Origin: an uncultured Pelagibacteraceae bacterium
GTDB lineage: Bacteria > Pseudomonadota > Alphaproteobacteria > Pelagibacterales > Pelagibacteraceae
Direction of reading: 5' to 3'
DNA length: 44,115 nucleotides
Assembly: GCA_902558585.1 (NCBI GenBank)
Contig: CACEEO010000005.1
Location: forward strand, 1-44,115
Under the pieces are notes generated by a model, which saw only the letters and a list, made by a program, of their open reading frames with translations, was not told where the DNA came from and ran no database searches. A program made the position numbers and the translations under genes. Shown in pieces: positions 24,528-34,339 of this stretch (positions within the stretch are counted from its first letter, which is position 1; each line of letters begins with the position of its first letter).

Positions 24528-26600
24528 TTAAGAGTTTGCTTGTTTTATAGAAAGTTTAACTTTTCCCCTGTCAAAACCAATTACTTTAACTTTTACTTCG
24601 TCACCTTCTTTAACGACGTCAGTTACTTTAGCAACTCTCTTATCTGCAAGTTCTGAAATATGAACAAGTCCATCTTGTTTTCCTAAGAAATTAACAAATG
24701 CACCAAACTCCATAATCTTCATTACTTTACCTGAATAAATCTTATTCAATTCGGCTTTTGCGGTTATGTCTTTAATCATTTGCATTGCGATGTTTCTAGA
24801 CTCTTCGTCTGGGGCAGCAACTGTAACTACACCTTCATCATTTACATCTACTTTCGCACCTGACTTTTCAACTATCTCTCTGATAGTTGCACCACCTTTT
24901 CCAATGACAGCAGCAATGTCTTTCTTATCAACATTTACTTGTTCCATTTTTGGAGTATGTTTTCCAACATCTTCTCTTGAAGCTGATAGAGCTTTATTCA
25001 TTTCACCTAAGATATGAACTCTTCCATCTTTCGCTTGGCTTAAAGCCTGCTCCATGATTTCAAATGTAATCCCTGTAATTTTGATATCCATTTGAAGAGA
25101 AGTAATTCCATCTTTAGTTCCAGCTACTTTAAAGTCCATATCACCTAGGTGATCTTCATCACCTAAAATATCTGATAGAACACTGAAATCATCACCTTCT
25201 TTAATTAATCCCATAGCTATACCTGCAACTGGCTCTTTAATCGGTACACCTGCATCCATTAATGCTAAAGAAGTTCCACAAACAGTAGCCATTGAAGAAG
25301 AACCGTTAGACTCTGTAATCTCAGAAACTACTCTGAAAGTATATGGAAATGCTTCTTTAGTAGGTAATGAAGAATTTATTGCTCTCCATGCTAATTTACC
25401 ATGACCAATTTCTCTTCTACCTGTTCCAATTCTACCAGTTTCTCCAACTGAAAAAGGAGGAAAATTGTAGTGAAGCATAAATCGTTCTCTTTGAAGCCCA
25501 TCTAAGCTTTCAATTCTCTGTTCATCATCAGATGTTCCTAAAGTTGCAACAACAATTGCTTGAGTTTCTCCTCTAGTAAATAAAGCAGATCCATGTGCTC
25601 TTGGTAGAACACCAACTTCACATTCTATAGGTCTTACATCTGATAAGCCTCTTCCATCAATTCTATTTTTATTTTTTAGAATGTCTGTTCTAACAATAGA
25701 TTTTTCAAGATTTTTTAACTGACTGTTAACATCTAGATCAGTGTAATTTTCATCTTCCTCATAAAGTTTTTTAGCTTTATCAGTGATTTCAGAAATTTGA
25801 TTTGATCTATCTTGTTTATCTCTAGTTGCAAAAGCTTTCTTAAGATCTTCTGTAAAAGTTTCTTCTAGTTTTTTCTTAACTTCAGATAAATCTTTTTTCT
25901 CAACTGTCCACTCAGGTTTTCTACATTCTTTTGCAAGTTCCTCGATCATTTCAATCACTGGAACAAAGCCTTCATGACCAAATTTAACTGCATTTAACAT
26001 TTCTTCTTCTGTTAAACCATTAGCTTCAGATTCAACCATCAGCACAGCATCTTTTGTACCTGCTACAACTAAATCTAAACTTGAGTTTTCCAACTCAGAT
26101 TTAGATGGGTTTAAAACATATTTACCTTCAATAAAACCAACTCTAGAAGCTCCTACAGGTCCCATAAATGGCATTCCTGATATAGCTAATGCAGCTGATG
26201 ATGCGGTTATTGATAAAATATCTGGTTCATTTTCTTTATCGTATGAAATTACTGTTGGTAATAACTGTACTTCATTTTTAAATTCATCAGGAAACAAAGG
26301 TCTGATTGGTCTATCAATTAATCTAGAGATTAATGTTTCACTTTCAGTTGGTCTTGCTTCTCTTTTAAAATATCCGCCTGGAATTTTTCCAGCTGCATAA
26401 TATTTTTCTTGGTAATTTACAGATAACGGAAAGTAATCCATATCAGGATTTACTTTTTTTGCTCCTACTACTGTTGCTAGTACGACTGTCTCTCCACATT
26501 TTGCGATTATTGCACCGTCTGCCTGTCTTGCTACTTTACCTGTTTCTAAACTTATCTTCTTTCCTGCTACTTCAATTTCCTTTTTATATACTTTAAACAT
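24528..26600 (-). CDS. pnp: Polyribonucleotide nucleotidyltransferase (PNPase)
   Basis: Phosphorolytic 3'-5' exoribonuclease of the RNA degradosome. The 690-residue protein has two RNase PH domains (first from residue about 10 with [30 protein letters not shown], second with [44 protein letters not shown]), the catalytic region [22 protein letters not shown], a KH domain [26 protein letters not shown], and a C-terminal S1 domain [28 protein letters not shown]. All domains are present. Last gene of the supercluster, with its own terminator. The leader upstream carries an odd purine-rich repeat. Confidence 0.97.
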   Translation of the reverse strand: MFKVYKKEIEVAGKKISLETGKVARQADGAIIAKCGETVVLATVVGAKKVNPDMDYFPLSVNYQEKYYAAGKIPGGYFKREARPTESETLISRLIDRPIRPLFPDEFKNEVQLLPTVISYDKENEPDILSITASSAALAISGMPFMGPVGASRVGFIEGKYVLNPSKSELENSSLDLVVAGTKDAVLMVESEANGLTEEEMLNAVKFGHEGFVPVIEMIEELAKECRKPEWTVEKKDLSEVKKKLEETFTEDLKKAFATRDKQDRSNQISEITDKAKKLYEEDENYTDLDVNSQLKNLEKSIVRTDILKNKNRIDGRGLSDVRPIECEVGVLPRAHGSALFTRGETQAIVVATLGTSDDEQRIESLDGLQRERFMLHYNFPPFSVGETGRIGTGRREIGHGKLAWRAINSSLPTKEAFPYTFRVVSEITESNGSSSMATVCGTSLALMDAGVPIKEPVAGIAMGLIKEGDDFSVLSDILGDEDHLGDMDFKVAGTKDGITSLQMDIKITGITFEIMEQALSQAKDGRVHILGEMNKALSASREDVGKHTPKMEQVNVDKKDIAAVIGKGGATIREIVEKSGAKVDVNDEGVVTVAAPDEESRNIAMQMIKDITAKAELNKIYSGKVMKIMEFGAFVNFLGKQDGLVHISELADKRVAKVTDVVKEGDEVKVKVIGFDRGKVKLSIKQANS

Positions 26601-26601
26601 T

Positions 26602-26640
26602 TCATTTCCATTTCGTTTCGTTCGTTTCGTTCCATTCCAT
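26602..26640 (-). repeat. Purine-rich repetitive pnp leader with a possible 12-codon upstream ORF
   Basis: Between rpsO and pnp the minus strand reads AGATAGATAGAATGGAATGG and then GAACGAAACGAACGAAACG, a simple GAAACGAAC/GGAAT repeat with almost no pyrimidines. It contains an ATG at 26640 opening a 12-codon frame ([12 protein letters not shown]) whose TGA ends one base before the pnp ATG. It may be a leader affecting pnp translation or RNA decay, or just a slipped-strand repeat. No family supports the small peptide. Confidence 0.35.
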
Positions 26641-26657
26641 TCTATCTATCTTGACTT

Positions 26658-26906
26658 CTATTTTCTTAAATTCAATTTCGACAGTACATTTTTGTAAGAA
26701 TCCATTTTATTTTTCTTTAGGTATTCTAACAATTTCTTTCTTCTATTTACCGCTCTCAACAATCCAACAGATGAATGTTTATCCTTTTTGAATTGCTTAA
26801 TATGTTTAGAGAGAGTTTCAATTTTCTCTGTTAGCAAAGCGATCTGTATCTCAGAAGATCCTGTATCTTTATCATGCATTGCTAATTCTTGTGCCTTTTT
26901 ATTCAT
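26658..26906 (-). CDS. rpsO: 30S ribosomal protein S15
   Basis: Primary 16S rRNA-binding protein of the 30S platform. The 82-residue protein carries the S15 landmarks HDKDTGSSEIQIALLTEKI, HSSVGLLRAVNRRKKLLEYLKK and the C-terminal LSKLNLRK. It is about seven residues shorter than the usual 89, all at the N-terminus. A TAG stop lies in frame a few codons upstream with no alternative start, so the short form is real. It follows rbfA by 12 bp; truB, which sits between these genes in many bacteria, is absent. Confidence 0.95.
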   Translation of the reverse strand: MNKKAQELAMHDKDTGSSEIQIALLTEKIETLSKHIKQFKKDKHSSVGLLRAVNRRKKLLEYLKKNKMDSYKNVLSKLNLRK

Positions 26907-26918
26907 GCCTCTTTCTTC

Positions 26919-27287
26919 CTATTTATTTGTTTGTTTTATTAAATTTTCTATTTTTTCCGCATACTCAAAAGATTCATCTTTTCTAAAAAGTAATTTTGGT
27001 AAAAATTTCATAACCACTTTTTGTGATAAAATTTTTCTTATTAAAAATGAGTATTCCTTCAAAAGATTAATTACTTCCTCAGCATCTTTTCCTCCTAATG
27101 GAAGAACATATGCTTTAGCAATTTTTAAATCAGGGCTCATTCTAACCTCAGTAACTGTTATAGTATTAGTTTCTAAATTTGGCACCTTAGCCTCATTTCT
27201 TATAAAAATCATGCTTAAAGACTGCTTGATCATCTCTCCAACTCTAAGCTGTCTTTGTGATACTGGTTTTCCTATTCTATCAACCAT
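26919..27287 (-). CDS. rbfA: Ribosome-binding factor A
   Basis: KH-fold protein acting late in 30S maturation on the 16S 5' helix. The 122-residue protein has the family start QRQLRVGEMIKQSLSMIFI and the core TVTEVRMSPDLKIAKAYVLPLGG, followed by KFLPKLLFRKDESFEYAEKIENLI. Its ATG overlaps the infB stop by one base, so translation is probably coupled. Length is ordinary. Confidence 0.94.
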   Translation of the reverse strand: MVDRIGKPVSQRQLRVGEMIKQSLSMIFIRNEAKVPNLETNTITVTEVRMSPDLKIAKAYVLPLGGKDAEEVINLLKEYSFLIRKILSQKVVMKFLPKLLFRKDESFEYAEKIENLIKQTNK

Positions 27288-29506
27288 TAAATCGATCTCT
27301 CTGTAGATGTAACACTAAATGCCTCTATTGTATCATTTTTTTGGAAATCCATATAATCTTTGACTGTAATTCCACATTCTTGACCCCCACTTACCTGTTT
27401 TACCTGATTTTTTTCTCTAAATATTGATGAAACTTTTCCTGTATAAATAATAGCACCGTCCCTAATAATTCTAATATCTGAAGTACTATTAATTTCTCCT
27501 TCAGTTACTTTTGAACCTGCAACTTTTCCAGCACCTGAGACTTTAAATATTTCCAAGATTTGTGCTGAACCAGTAATTGTTTCTTGGATATCGGGTGCCA
27601 ATAATCCTGACATTCTTTGTTTAATATAATCTAAAACTTCATAAATAATATTGTATGAGGATATTTTTATTTTCTCATTTTCCGCAAGTTTTTTTGCCTC
27701 TTTACTTGGTTTAACATTGAAGGCTATTAACACTGCTTTTGATGCTTTAGCTAATGTAACGTCAGTTTCTGTTACCATTCCAATATCTGCTAAAATTATT
27801 TTAGGTTTGACTTCATCATGCTTGATTTGACTAATTGCATTTTTAATTGCCTCTGATGATCCATGTACATCAGATTTAATAATTAAATTTAATTCCTCTG
27901 TAGATTTATCTGAAAAGGCTGAGTCTTGAGTTGCAAAAGATAATGGATTTTTTCCATCTTTGCTTTCTTGAGCTCTATTTTCACTCAATGTTTTAGCTTC
28001 TTTTTCAGTATCTAGAACAATAAAATCATCTCCAGCTTTTGCTGCACCATTTATACCTAAAATTTCAACAGGAGTTGAAGGTAAGGCTTCATTAATATTT
28101 TGACCTTTGTCATTAATAATTGCTCTTACTTTTCCCCATTTTAAACCACTTACAAAAAAATCACCTTTCTTAAGTGTTCCAGTGGTAACAATTATATTTG
28201 CAACTGGACCCCTACCAACATCAATTTTTGACTCTAAAACTATACCTGTAGCTTTAGATTCATAATCTGTTTTAAGATCTAAAATCTCTGCTTGTAGTAT
28301 TATTGACTCAACTAATTTATCTAAGTTTTGTTTTGTTTTAGTTGAAATCTCAACCATTAAAGTATCACCGGATAAATCTTCAGCAATTAATTCGTGCTCT
28401 AATAATTGATTTTTTATCTTTTGAGGATCTGCTTCTGGTAGATCACATTTATTTATTGCTACAACTATTGGAACATTTGCAGCTTTAGCATGTTTAATGG
28501 ATTCAACTGTTTGAGGTTTAACTCCATCATCAGCAGCGACTACTAAAACAACCACATCTGTTAATTTTGATCCTCTTGCTCTCATTTCTGTAAATGCAGC
28601 ATGACCTGGAGTATCAATAAATGTTAATTTATTACCCTGGCTTACAATTTGATAAGCTCCAATGTGTTGGGTTATTCCACCAAATTCTCCTGAAACCACG
28701 TTCGCACTTCTGAGTACATCTAGTACTGAAGTCTTACCATGATCAACATGACCCATGACAGTAACTATTGGTGGTCTATTTTTTAAATTCTCTGTTCTTG
28801 AAGCTTTTATTTTTTGAATTATTTCTTCTGCTTTTTCTTCTCTTATCGGATTGTGACCAAATTCTTTAACTAAATATTCTGCGGTATCTGCAGCTAATGT
28901 TTGATTGATAGTAACAGTAACACCCATGCCAAATAAATACTTAATTACATTACTTGACTGTTCAGCCATTCTGTTTGCCAATTCTCTTACTGTGATTGCT
29001 TCAGGAATATTAATATCTCTTTTAATTGGTTTTAAATTATCTTGAGAGTCATCTTTTGAAGCATTTTTAATTTCTTTTTGCCTTGCTCTTTTAACTGATG
29101 CTAGACTTCTTTGTTTTGCATCAATCTCATCACTTAGCGCTCTTGACACAGTTAACTTTAATTCTCTTTTCTTTGTACCTACTTTTAAAGTCTTTTTGTC
29201 TTTATTTTCACTATCACCTTTAAGTCTTTTGGTGGCTCTTTGCTCTGCTAATTTTCTCTTCTCAAAATCATTTATTATAGGGGGTGATTTAGGATTGAAT
29301 GAAGTTTTTAGAGGAGCTCCTCTGTTGAGCGTTGAGGTTACTCTAGTTTTATTGTTATTAGATCTAAACGACCCACCTCTATTGGAGAATTTTCCAGTTT
29401 GTTTTTCGATTACTACAGAATTTTTCCCTTGAGTTTTAGCGATCTCAATATTCCTGATTGTTTTTTTGGCCGAGCCTGAAATTGTTAATTTTGTTTTTTT
29501 CTCCAT
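27287..29506 (-). CDS. infB: Translation initiation factor IF-2
   Basis: GTPase that places initiator tRNA on the 30S subunit and promotes subunit joining. At 739 residues it is shorter than the enteric form, mainly in the basic, low-complexity N-terminal region (first 165 residues). Next comes the IF2_N module AITVRELANRMAEQSSNVIKYLFGMG, then the G domain with GHVDHGKTSVLDVLR, DTPGHAAFTEMRARG and NKCDLP, and beta-barrel domains ending ECGITVKDYMDFQKNDTIEAF. It lies 10 bp after nusA. The small ylxR-like RNA-binding gene often found between them is missing. Confidence 0.96.
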   Translation of the reverse strand: MEKKTKLTISGSAKKTIRNIEIAKTQGKNSVVIEKQTGKFSNRGGSFRSNNNKTRVTSTLNRGAPLKTSFNPKSPPIINDFEKRKLAEQRATKRLKGDSENKDKKTLKVGTKKRELKLTVSRALSDEIDAKQRSLASVKRARQKEIKNASKDDSQDNLKPIKRDINIPEAITVRELANRMAEQSSNVIKYLFGMGVTVTINQTLAADTAEYLVKEFGHNPIREEKAEEIIQKIKASRTENLKNRPPIVTVMGHVDHGKTSVLDVLRSANVVSGEFGGITQHIGAYQIVSQGNKLTFIDTPGHAAFTEMRARGSKLTDVVVLVVAADDGVKPQTVESIKHAKAANVPIVVAINKCDLPEADPQKIKNQLLEHELIAEDLSGDTLMVEISTKTKQNLDKLVESIILQAEILDLKTDYESKATGIVLESKIDVGRGPVANIIVTTGTLKKGDFFVSGLKWGKVRAIINDKGQNINEALPSTPVEILGINGAAKAGDDFIVLDTEKEAKTLSENRAQESKDGKNPLSFATQDSAFSDKSTEELNLIIKSDVHGSSEAIKNAISQIKHDEVKPKIILADIGMVTETDVTLAKASKAVLIAFNVKPSKEAKKLAENEKIKISSYNIIYEVLDYIKQRMSGLLAPDIQETITGSAQILEIFKVSGAGKVAGSKVTEGEINSTSDIRIIRDGAIIYTGKVSSIFREKNQVKQVSGGQECGITVKDYMDFQKNDTIEAFSVTSTERSI

Positions 29507-29516
29507 ACCTCATCAC

Positions 29517-31070
29517 TCAATCTTTATAAACTATGTTTCTTGCAGACATAATTAATTCATCTGCTTCTTCTTTGGATAAAGCAAAATCTTCTAGATAACC
29601 TTGAATTTTAACTCTTTCACCTTTAACTACGTCATAACCACCAGTTAGTTCATCAGAAGCTAAATCTGCAAAATCTTCTAAACTTAGAATTTTTTGTTCA
29701 CCCAGGGTAACTAACATTCCGGGAGTTAATCCCTTTAAATTAATCAAAGCATCTTCAAGACCCAATTCTTTAATTCTTTGAGAGATATCCTCCTGATCTT
29801 TTACATGAAACTCATTAGCTCTTTCTATCAAAGCTTTAGCTGTATCTTCCTCTATACCTTCAATCTTCATTAAATTTTCAGTAGAACTATCTTTGATATC
29901 ATCAATAGTTGAAAAACCCTCAGCCACAAGCAGCTGACCTAGTGTTTCATCTAATTCCAAATTTTTTACAAAGTTTTCTGTTTTTTCTTTAAATTCCAAT
30001 TGTCTTCTCTCAGAGTCCTCTGAATCTGTCATTATATTAATTTCAAAATTTAATAATTTAGTTGCAAGTCTTACATTTTGTCCTCTTCTTCCAATTGCTT
30101 TGCTTAAATTTTCCTCAGTAAGAATTACATCTAGTTTCTTTCTTTCGCTATCAACGTTGACTCTTTGTACTTCGGCTGGAGATAACGCATTTGAAACTAA
30201 AATTGCAGGATCTTCAGACCAATTAACTATATCAATTTTTTCTCCTTGCAGTTCATTGACTACAGCTTGAACTCTTGAACCCCTCATACCTACACATGCT
30301 CCAACTGGGTCTAACGAAGTGTCGACGGCTTTAACACATATTTTAGCTCTACTCCCTGGATCTCTAGAAGAAGATTTAATTTCAATTAAACCATCATAAA
30401 TTTCAGGAACTTCTTGTACAAAAAGTTTTTCCATAAATTTAGGATGAGCTCTAGATAGAAATATTTGTTGCCCTCTAGGTTCTCTTCTAACATCATAACA
30501 ATAAGCCTTTATACGATCACCTGCCTTAATGTTTTCACGAGGTATCAATTCATTTTTTTGAATTATTGCTTCGGTTCTTCCTAGATCAACAATTACATTT
30601 CCAAATTCTAATCTCTTTACAATTCCACTTAAAATTGAATCTTTCTTATCAATAAAATCGTTAAATTGTCTCTCTCTTTCAGCTTCTCTTACATTAAAAC
30701 TAATCACTTGTTTTGCTGTTTGGGCAGCTATTCTTCCAAAGTCAAATGAAGGAAGTGGCTGTAATACTTCGTCACCAATAGACTTATCCTTGTTTAATTC
30801 GTTTAAATCAATTGCATCCTCTAATTTTATCTCGGTATTTGAATTTTCAGGATTTTCAGCGATTATCAATTTTCTAAAAAGCTCAATATCTCCATTGTCT
30901 CTATTTATAGAAACTTTAATTTCATTTTCCTGTCCAAATTTTGATTTTGCAGCTTTAGCAATGCCTGTTTCCATAGAACTTATAATTAGTTCTTTATCAA
31001 TTGATTTTTCTAAAGCTACAGCTTCAGCAATTCTTAATAGCTCGAGTTTATCTGCTCTTTTGTTTAACAT
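29517..31070 (-). CDS. nusA: Transcription termination/antitermination factor NusA
   Basis: RNA polymerase-binding elongation factor affecting pausing, termination and antitermination. The ORF track start at 31109 is too early; the ATG at 31070 gives LNKRADKLELLRIAEAVALEKSIDKELII and 517 residues. The order is N-terminal RNAP-binding domain, S1 domain (SILSGIVKRLEFGNVIVDLGRTEAII), two KH domains (GMRGSRVQAVVNELQGEKIDIV and AIGRRGQNVRLATKLL), and C-terminal helix-hairpin-helix repeats (LLVAEGFSTIDDI, LTPGMLVTLGEQKI). A terminator-like hairpin lies only 15 bp before the start codon. rimP is absent from its usual place upstream. Confidence 0.95.
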   Translation of the reverse strand: MLNKRADKLELLRIAEAVALEKSIDKELIISSMETGIAKAAKSKFGQENEIKVSINRDNGDIELFRKLIIAENPENSNTEIKLEDAIDLNELNKDKSIGDEVLQPLPSFDFGRIAAQTAKQVISFNVREAERERQFNDFIDKKDSILSGIVKRLEFGNVIVDLGRTEAIIQKNELIPRENIKAGDRIKAYCYDVRREPRGQQIFLSRAHPKFMEKLFVQEVPEIYDGLIEIKSSSRDPGSRAKICVKAVDTSLDPVGACVGMRGSRVQAVVNELQGEKIDIVNWSEDPAILVSNALSPAEVQRVNVDSERKKLDVILTEENLSKAIGRRGQNVRLATKLLNFEINIMTDSEDSERRQLEFKEKTENFVKNLELDETLGQLLVAEGFSTIDDIKDSSTENLMKIEGIEEDTAKALIERANEFHVKDQEDISQRIKELGLEDALINLKGLTPGMLVTLGEQKILSLEDFADLASDELTGGYDVVKGERVKIQGYLEDFALSKEEADELIMSARNIVYKD

Positions 31071-31084
31071 AATTTTGTTTACTC

Positions 31085-31112
31085 CAAAAAAAAATGGGCT
31101 AAAGCCCATTTT
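31085..31112 (-). terminator. Terminator-like hairpin between metK and the nusA start
   Basis: On the minus strand AAAATGGGCT-TT-AGCCCATTTT forms a ten-base-pair stem followed by a run of T. It lies 57 bp after the metK stop, so it can end the metK transcript. The nusA Shine-Dalgarno (GGAG at 31081-31084) comes immediately after the T run and the ATG at 31070, leaving no room for a separate nusA promoter downstream of the hairpin. Transcripts that make NusA must therefore read through it. Confidence 0.75.
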
Positions 31113-31169
31113 GTAAAGTTCAATAATGTAACTGCAATATAGTAAAGTTTTTTTTTAATTCAACAGAAA

Positions 31170-32339
31170 CTATTTAGAAAAAACGTTTGTTTTATTAGTT
31201 TTTTCCCATGAAAATGAACCATTTTCTTCAGGTATTCTTCCAAAATGACCATAAGAGGCTGTTTTTTCATATATTGGTTTATTTAAATTCAACATTTCTC
31301 TAATACCTCTGGGGCTCAAATCAAAATTTTCTTTAATCTTTTCTACAACAAATTTATTTTTTTCTAGATCGTTATCAAATAAATCGACATAAATAGATAA
31401 TGGTTTTGACACACCAATTGCATAAGCTAACTGAATTAAACATTTGTCAGCAATTTTTGAACCAACAACATTCTTTGCAATGTATCTTGCTGCATAAGCT
31501 GCAGATCTATCAACTTTTGTTGGATCTTTTCCAGAGAAAGCACCACCACCATGAGGTGCTGCTCCACCATAGGTATCAACTATAATTTTTCTTCCTGTCA
31601 AACCACAATCTCCGTCAGGTCCGCCAATTACAAAGTTACCAGTTGGATTTACATAAAACTCATCCTCATTAAAACCATCAAGAAAATTCTCAGGGATAGA
31701 TTTTAACATATAAGGTCTTAGTAAATCTCTAACTTGTGATTGATTAACATCTGGTGAATGCTGTGAAGAAATAACTACAGATTTTACTTTTGATGGTTTT
31801 CCATCAACATACTCGAATGTTACCTGACTCTTTGAATCTGGTTCAATATTTTTTAACTTTCCTGACTTTCTATCCTCTGCCATTAATCTTAAAATTTTAT
31901 GAGAATAATGAATTGGTGCTGGCATTAAAACATCTGTCTCATTACAAGCATAACCAAACATTATACCTTGATCCCCGGCTCCTTCATCTTTGTTGCCAGA
32001 CGAGTCTACACCCATAGCAATATCAGCTGATTGGGAATGTAAATGACTTTCAATTTTTGTAGCTTCTTTCCAAGTAAATCCTTCTTGGTCATAACCAATA
32101 TCTTTTATACAATTTCTTACTTTTTCTATTAATTCATCTTTTTTAATTTCTGGTCCTCTTACTTCACCAGCTAAAACAACTTTATTTGTAGTTGTTAGTG
32201 TTTCGCATGCAACTCTTGAATATGGATCTCCAGAAATAAAACTATCTACAACCATATCTGAAATCCTATCAGATACTTTGTCTGGATGGCCTTCTGAAAC
32301 GGATTCACTAGTGAAAAGGAAATTTTTTAAATTACTCAT
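31170..32339 (-). CDS. metK: S-adenosylmethionine synthetase
   Basis: Forms SAM from methionine and ATP. The 389-residue protein has the signatures [24 protein letters not shown] at the N-terminus, [15 protein letters not shown] near residue 118, and [23 protein letters not shown] near residue 265. All are intact. Its ATG lies inside the end of lnt (8-bp overlap), so it is co-transcribed with lnt and there is no space for a SAM riboswitch leader. A terminator-like hairpin follows. The start codon gives a normal N-terminus. Confidence 0.97.
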   Translation of the reverse strand: MSNLKNFLFTSESVSEGHPDKVSDRISDMVVDSFISGDPYSRVACETLTTTNKVVLAGEVRGPEIKKDELIEKVRNCIKDIGYDQEGFTWKEATKIESHLHSQSADIAMGVDSSGNKDEGAGDQGIMFGYACNETDVLMPAPIHYSHKILRLMAEDRKSGKLKNIEPDSKSQVTFEYVDGKPSKVKSVVISSQHSPDVNQSQVRDLLRPYMLKSIPENFLDGFNEDEFYVNPTGNFVIGGPDGDCGLTGRKIIVDTYGGAAPHGGGAFSGKDPTKVDRSAAYAARYIAKNVVGSKIADKCLIQLAYAIGVSKPLSIYVDLFDNDLEKNKFVVEKIKENFDLSPRGIREMLNLNKPIYEKTASYGHFGRIPEENGSFSWEKTNKTNVFSK

Positions 32340-33876
32340 TTCTAAGCTTCTTAAATGAAAATATTAAAAAAATATACAATAAAATTATTAATCCAAAAAT
32401 TTTATTTCCAAATTTTGCGAATAGAGTCATCTCAATTTTTCTTGACTCAATTAAATCAATATAACCTGATTTATTTATATCAACTTTTTGCTCAATAACT
32501 CCTAGTGGATTAATAATTGCTGTTGTCCCATTATTTGCAGACCTTAAAACATATTTCCCACTCTCTATCGCTCTAAAAATACTATGAGTTAAATGTTGGT
32601 CTGGTCCAATTGATTTACCAAACCAGCCATCTTCTGAAATATTTACAATATAATCAAAGTTACTATTTGTGAAAATTTTACCTGAATAAATTATCTCATA
32701 ACAAATAAGGGGTAATATTTTAACTGATAAATTATTATATTTCAGATCAATTATTTTTCTTTCTTCACCTTTTGAATATGATTGATATTCATTAGTAATT
32801 GTTTTTAAACCAATACTTTTTAATAAGCTTTTAAAAGGTAAAAATTCACCAAAAGGAACAAGATTAATTTTGTTATATGAATTTATTACATTAAGGTCAT
32901 AGTCAAAAATAGATAATGAATTAAAATATTTAATAGTATTATTTTTATCTTCTTTGATATTAATCCCAATTGCTAATAAATGATTTTCGTTGAATTTATT
33001 TTCAAATAACCATTTGTATTCTTTTAGTTGGTCTTGTGAAATACCTGGAATAATACCTTCTGGCCAAATAAAAATTATTTTTTGATTTTTTTTAGGAGAG
33101 CTTATTTCAATTAGCTCTTCTATTGCAGTTATTGGATCAATATTATTATAAAATCTATCTATGCCTATATTTGAACTTAAAATTCTTAGTTTATAATCAA
33201 GTTTTTTTACCTCTTGATTATTAAATTTTTCTAAATTTTGTGAACCAAGTATATAAAATGACATTGTTGTAATAAGAAATGCAACACAAATACTAATATC
33301 TTTTTTATTCTCTCTTAAAATGAATATTGATGGGCTTGTAAATAATGAAATACAGAAAAGATTAAAGCTGTATGTGCCTATGACTGATGTAATGTTTAAA
33401 ATTTCGATTTGATTAGAGAAACTATAAGCAATTAAATTCCAAGGGAAACCAGTGAGTATTAATCCTCTCACAAATTCTACTATTCCAAATATTAAAGAAA
33501 AAAGAAAAAATGAGCTTAAATTATTATTAGGTTTTAAAACCACAAATAGATAAGCAAATAAAGCATAAAACATGGCTAAGAAACCAGGTATTAATATTAT
33601 TGTAAAGGGTATTAAAAACTTAAAATTTTGATCAAACGTTAATGATATTGAGATCCAATATAAATTACTTACGAAATAACCAAACCCAAACAACCAACCA
33701 TAAAGAAAAAATATTCTTTTATTTTTATAAAACTTAATTTTTTTTATTAAAAATATATAGAATAAACTAAAAGTTAAAAAATTTATTACAACATAATTAA
33801 ATGGAGGTAAACTTAAGGAAGTAAGCACTCCTAATAAAATTAAATAAATTAATTCAATATAAAATTTGTTTTTCAA
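32332..33876 (-). CDS. lnt: Apolipoprotein N-acyltransferase
   Basis: Inner-membrane enzyme adding the third acyl chain to lipoproteins. The 514-residue protein has about six N-terminal transmembrane segments, a periplasmic nitrilase-type domain and a final C-terminal helix. The catalytic triad is visible as Glu in [10 protein letters not shown], Lys in [16 protein letters not shown] and Cys in [13 protein letters not shown]. It overlaps metK by 8 bp and is 1 bp from ybeY. The corC gene, which commonly lies between ybeY and lnt, is missing. The LptM-like lipoprotein in this window is one likely substrate. Confidence 0.93.
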   Translation of the reverse strand: MKNKFYIELIYLILLGVLTSLSLPPFNYVVINFLTFSLFYIFLIKKIKFYKNKRIFFLYGWLFGFGYFVSNLYWISISLTFDQNFKFLIPFTIILIPGFLAMFYALFAYLFVVLKPNNNLSSFFLFSLIFGIVEFVRGLILTGFPWNLIAYSFSNQIEILNITSVIGTYSFNLFCISLFTSPSIFILRENKKDISICVAFLITTMSFYILGSQNLEKFNNQEVKKLDYKLRILSSNIGIDRFYNNIDPITAIEELIEISSPKKNQKIIFIWPEGIIPGISQDQLKEYKWLFENKFNENHLLAIGINIKEDKNNTIKYFNSLSIFDYDLNVINSYNKINLVPFGEFLPFKSLLKSIGLKTITNEYQSYSKGEERKIIDLKYNNLSVKILPLICYEIIYSGKIFTNSNFDYIVNISEDGWFGKSIGPDQHLTHSIFRAIESGKYVLRSANNGTTAIINPLGVIEQKVDINKSGYIDLIESRKIEMTLFAKFGNKIFGLIILLYIFLIFSFKKLRNE

Positions 33877-33877
33877 T

Positions 33878-34339
33878 TTAATTTATTTTTGATTGTACAG
33901 ATTTAAATAATAGATTTTCCTCTTTTAACATTTTGGAATAATCTTTATTTTTTTTATGATCAAAACCTAAAAGATGAAGAAAACCATGTATGAATAATTT
34001 AGTAACTTTTTCTTTAAAAGATTTTAAATTTTGTGATCTTGGTTTGTCTAGATAATTATAGCTAATGATAATGTCTCCAAGATAAGTATTTTTTGAAATT
34101 TTTATTTTTTTATCTAATGGAAAAGATAATATATCGGTAGATTTATTTTTTTTTCTAAAAACTTTATTTAATTTTTTAATATTCTGATTATTTGAAAGTA
34201 ATAGTGTTAAGGTTACTTTTTTATTCAAAAATTTATATTTTTTTGGAAAAGCTTTACATATTTTTTTAAAAAAAATGTCCTTATTTTTAAGTCTTTTTGA
34301 CCAAGCCTTCTCCTCAGAGAAGACATTAATACTAATCAT
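33878..34339 (-). CDS. ybeY: Endoribonuclease YbeY
   Basis: Zinc-dependent RNase involved in 16S rRNA 3'-end maturation and ribosome quality control. The 153-residue protein has the typical NKVFRKKNKSTDILSFPL block and the zinc site HGFLHLLGFDH (H-x3-H-x5-H). It is lysine-rich and of ordinary length. It overlaps the phoH end by 8 bp and is immediately followed by lnt. phoH-ybeY is one of the most conserved gene pairs in bacteria. Confidence 0.95.
   Translation of the reverse strand: MISINVFSEEKAWSKRLKNKDIFFKKICKAFPKKYKFLNKKVTLTLLLSNNQNIKKLNKVFRKKNKSTDILSFPLDKKIKISKNTYLGDIIISYNYLDKPRSQNLKSFKEKVTKLFIHGFLHLLGFDHKKNKDYSKMLKEENLLFKSVQSKIN

Noticed and set aside
31400-32017. ORF track entries inside metK on the plus strand
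   Set aside because: They lie in the antisense frame of a well-supported metK and encode low-complexity His/Leu-rich products; shadows.
32332-32345. SAM riboswitch in front of metK
   Set aside because: metK starts inside the end of lnt, so there is no leader in which a riboswitch could fold.
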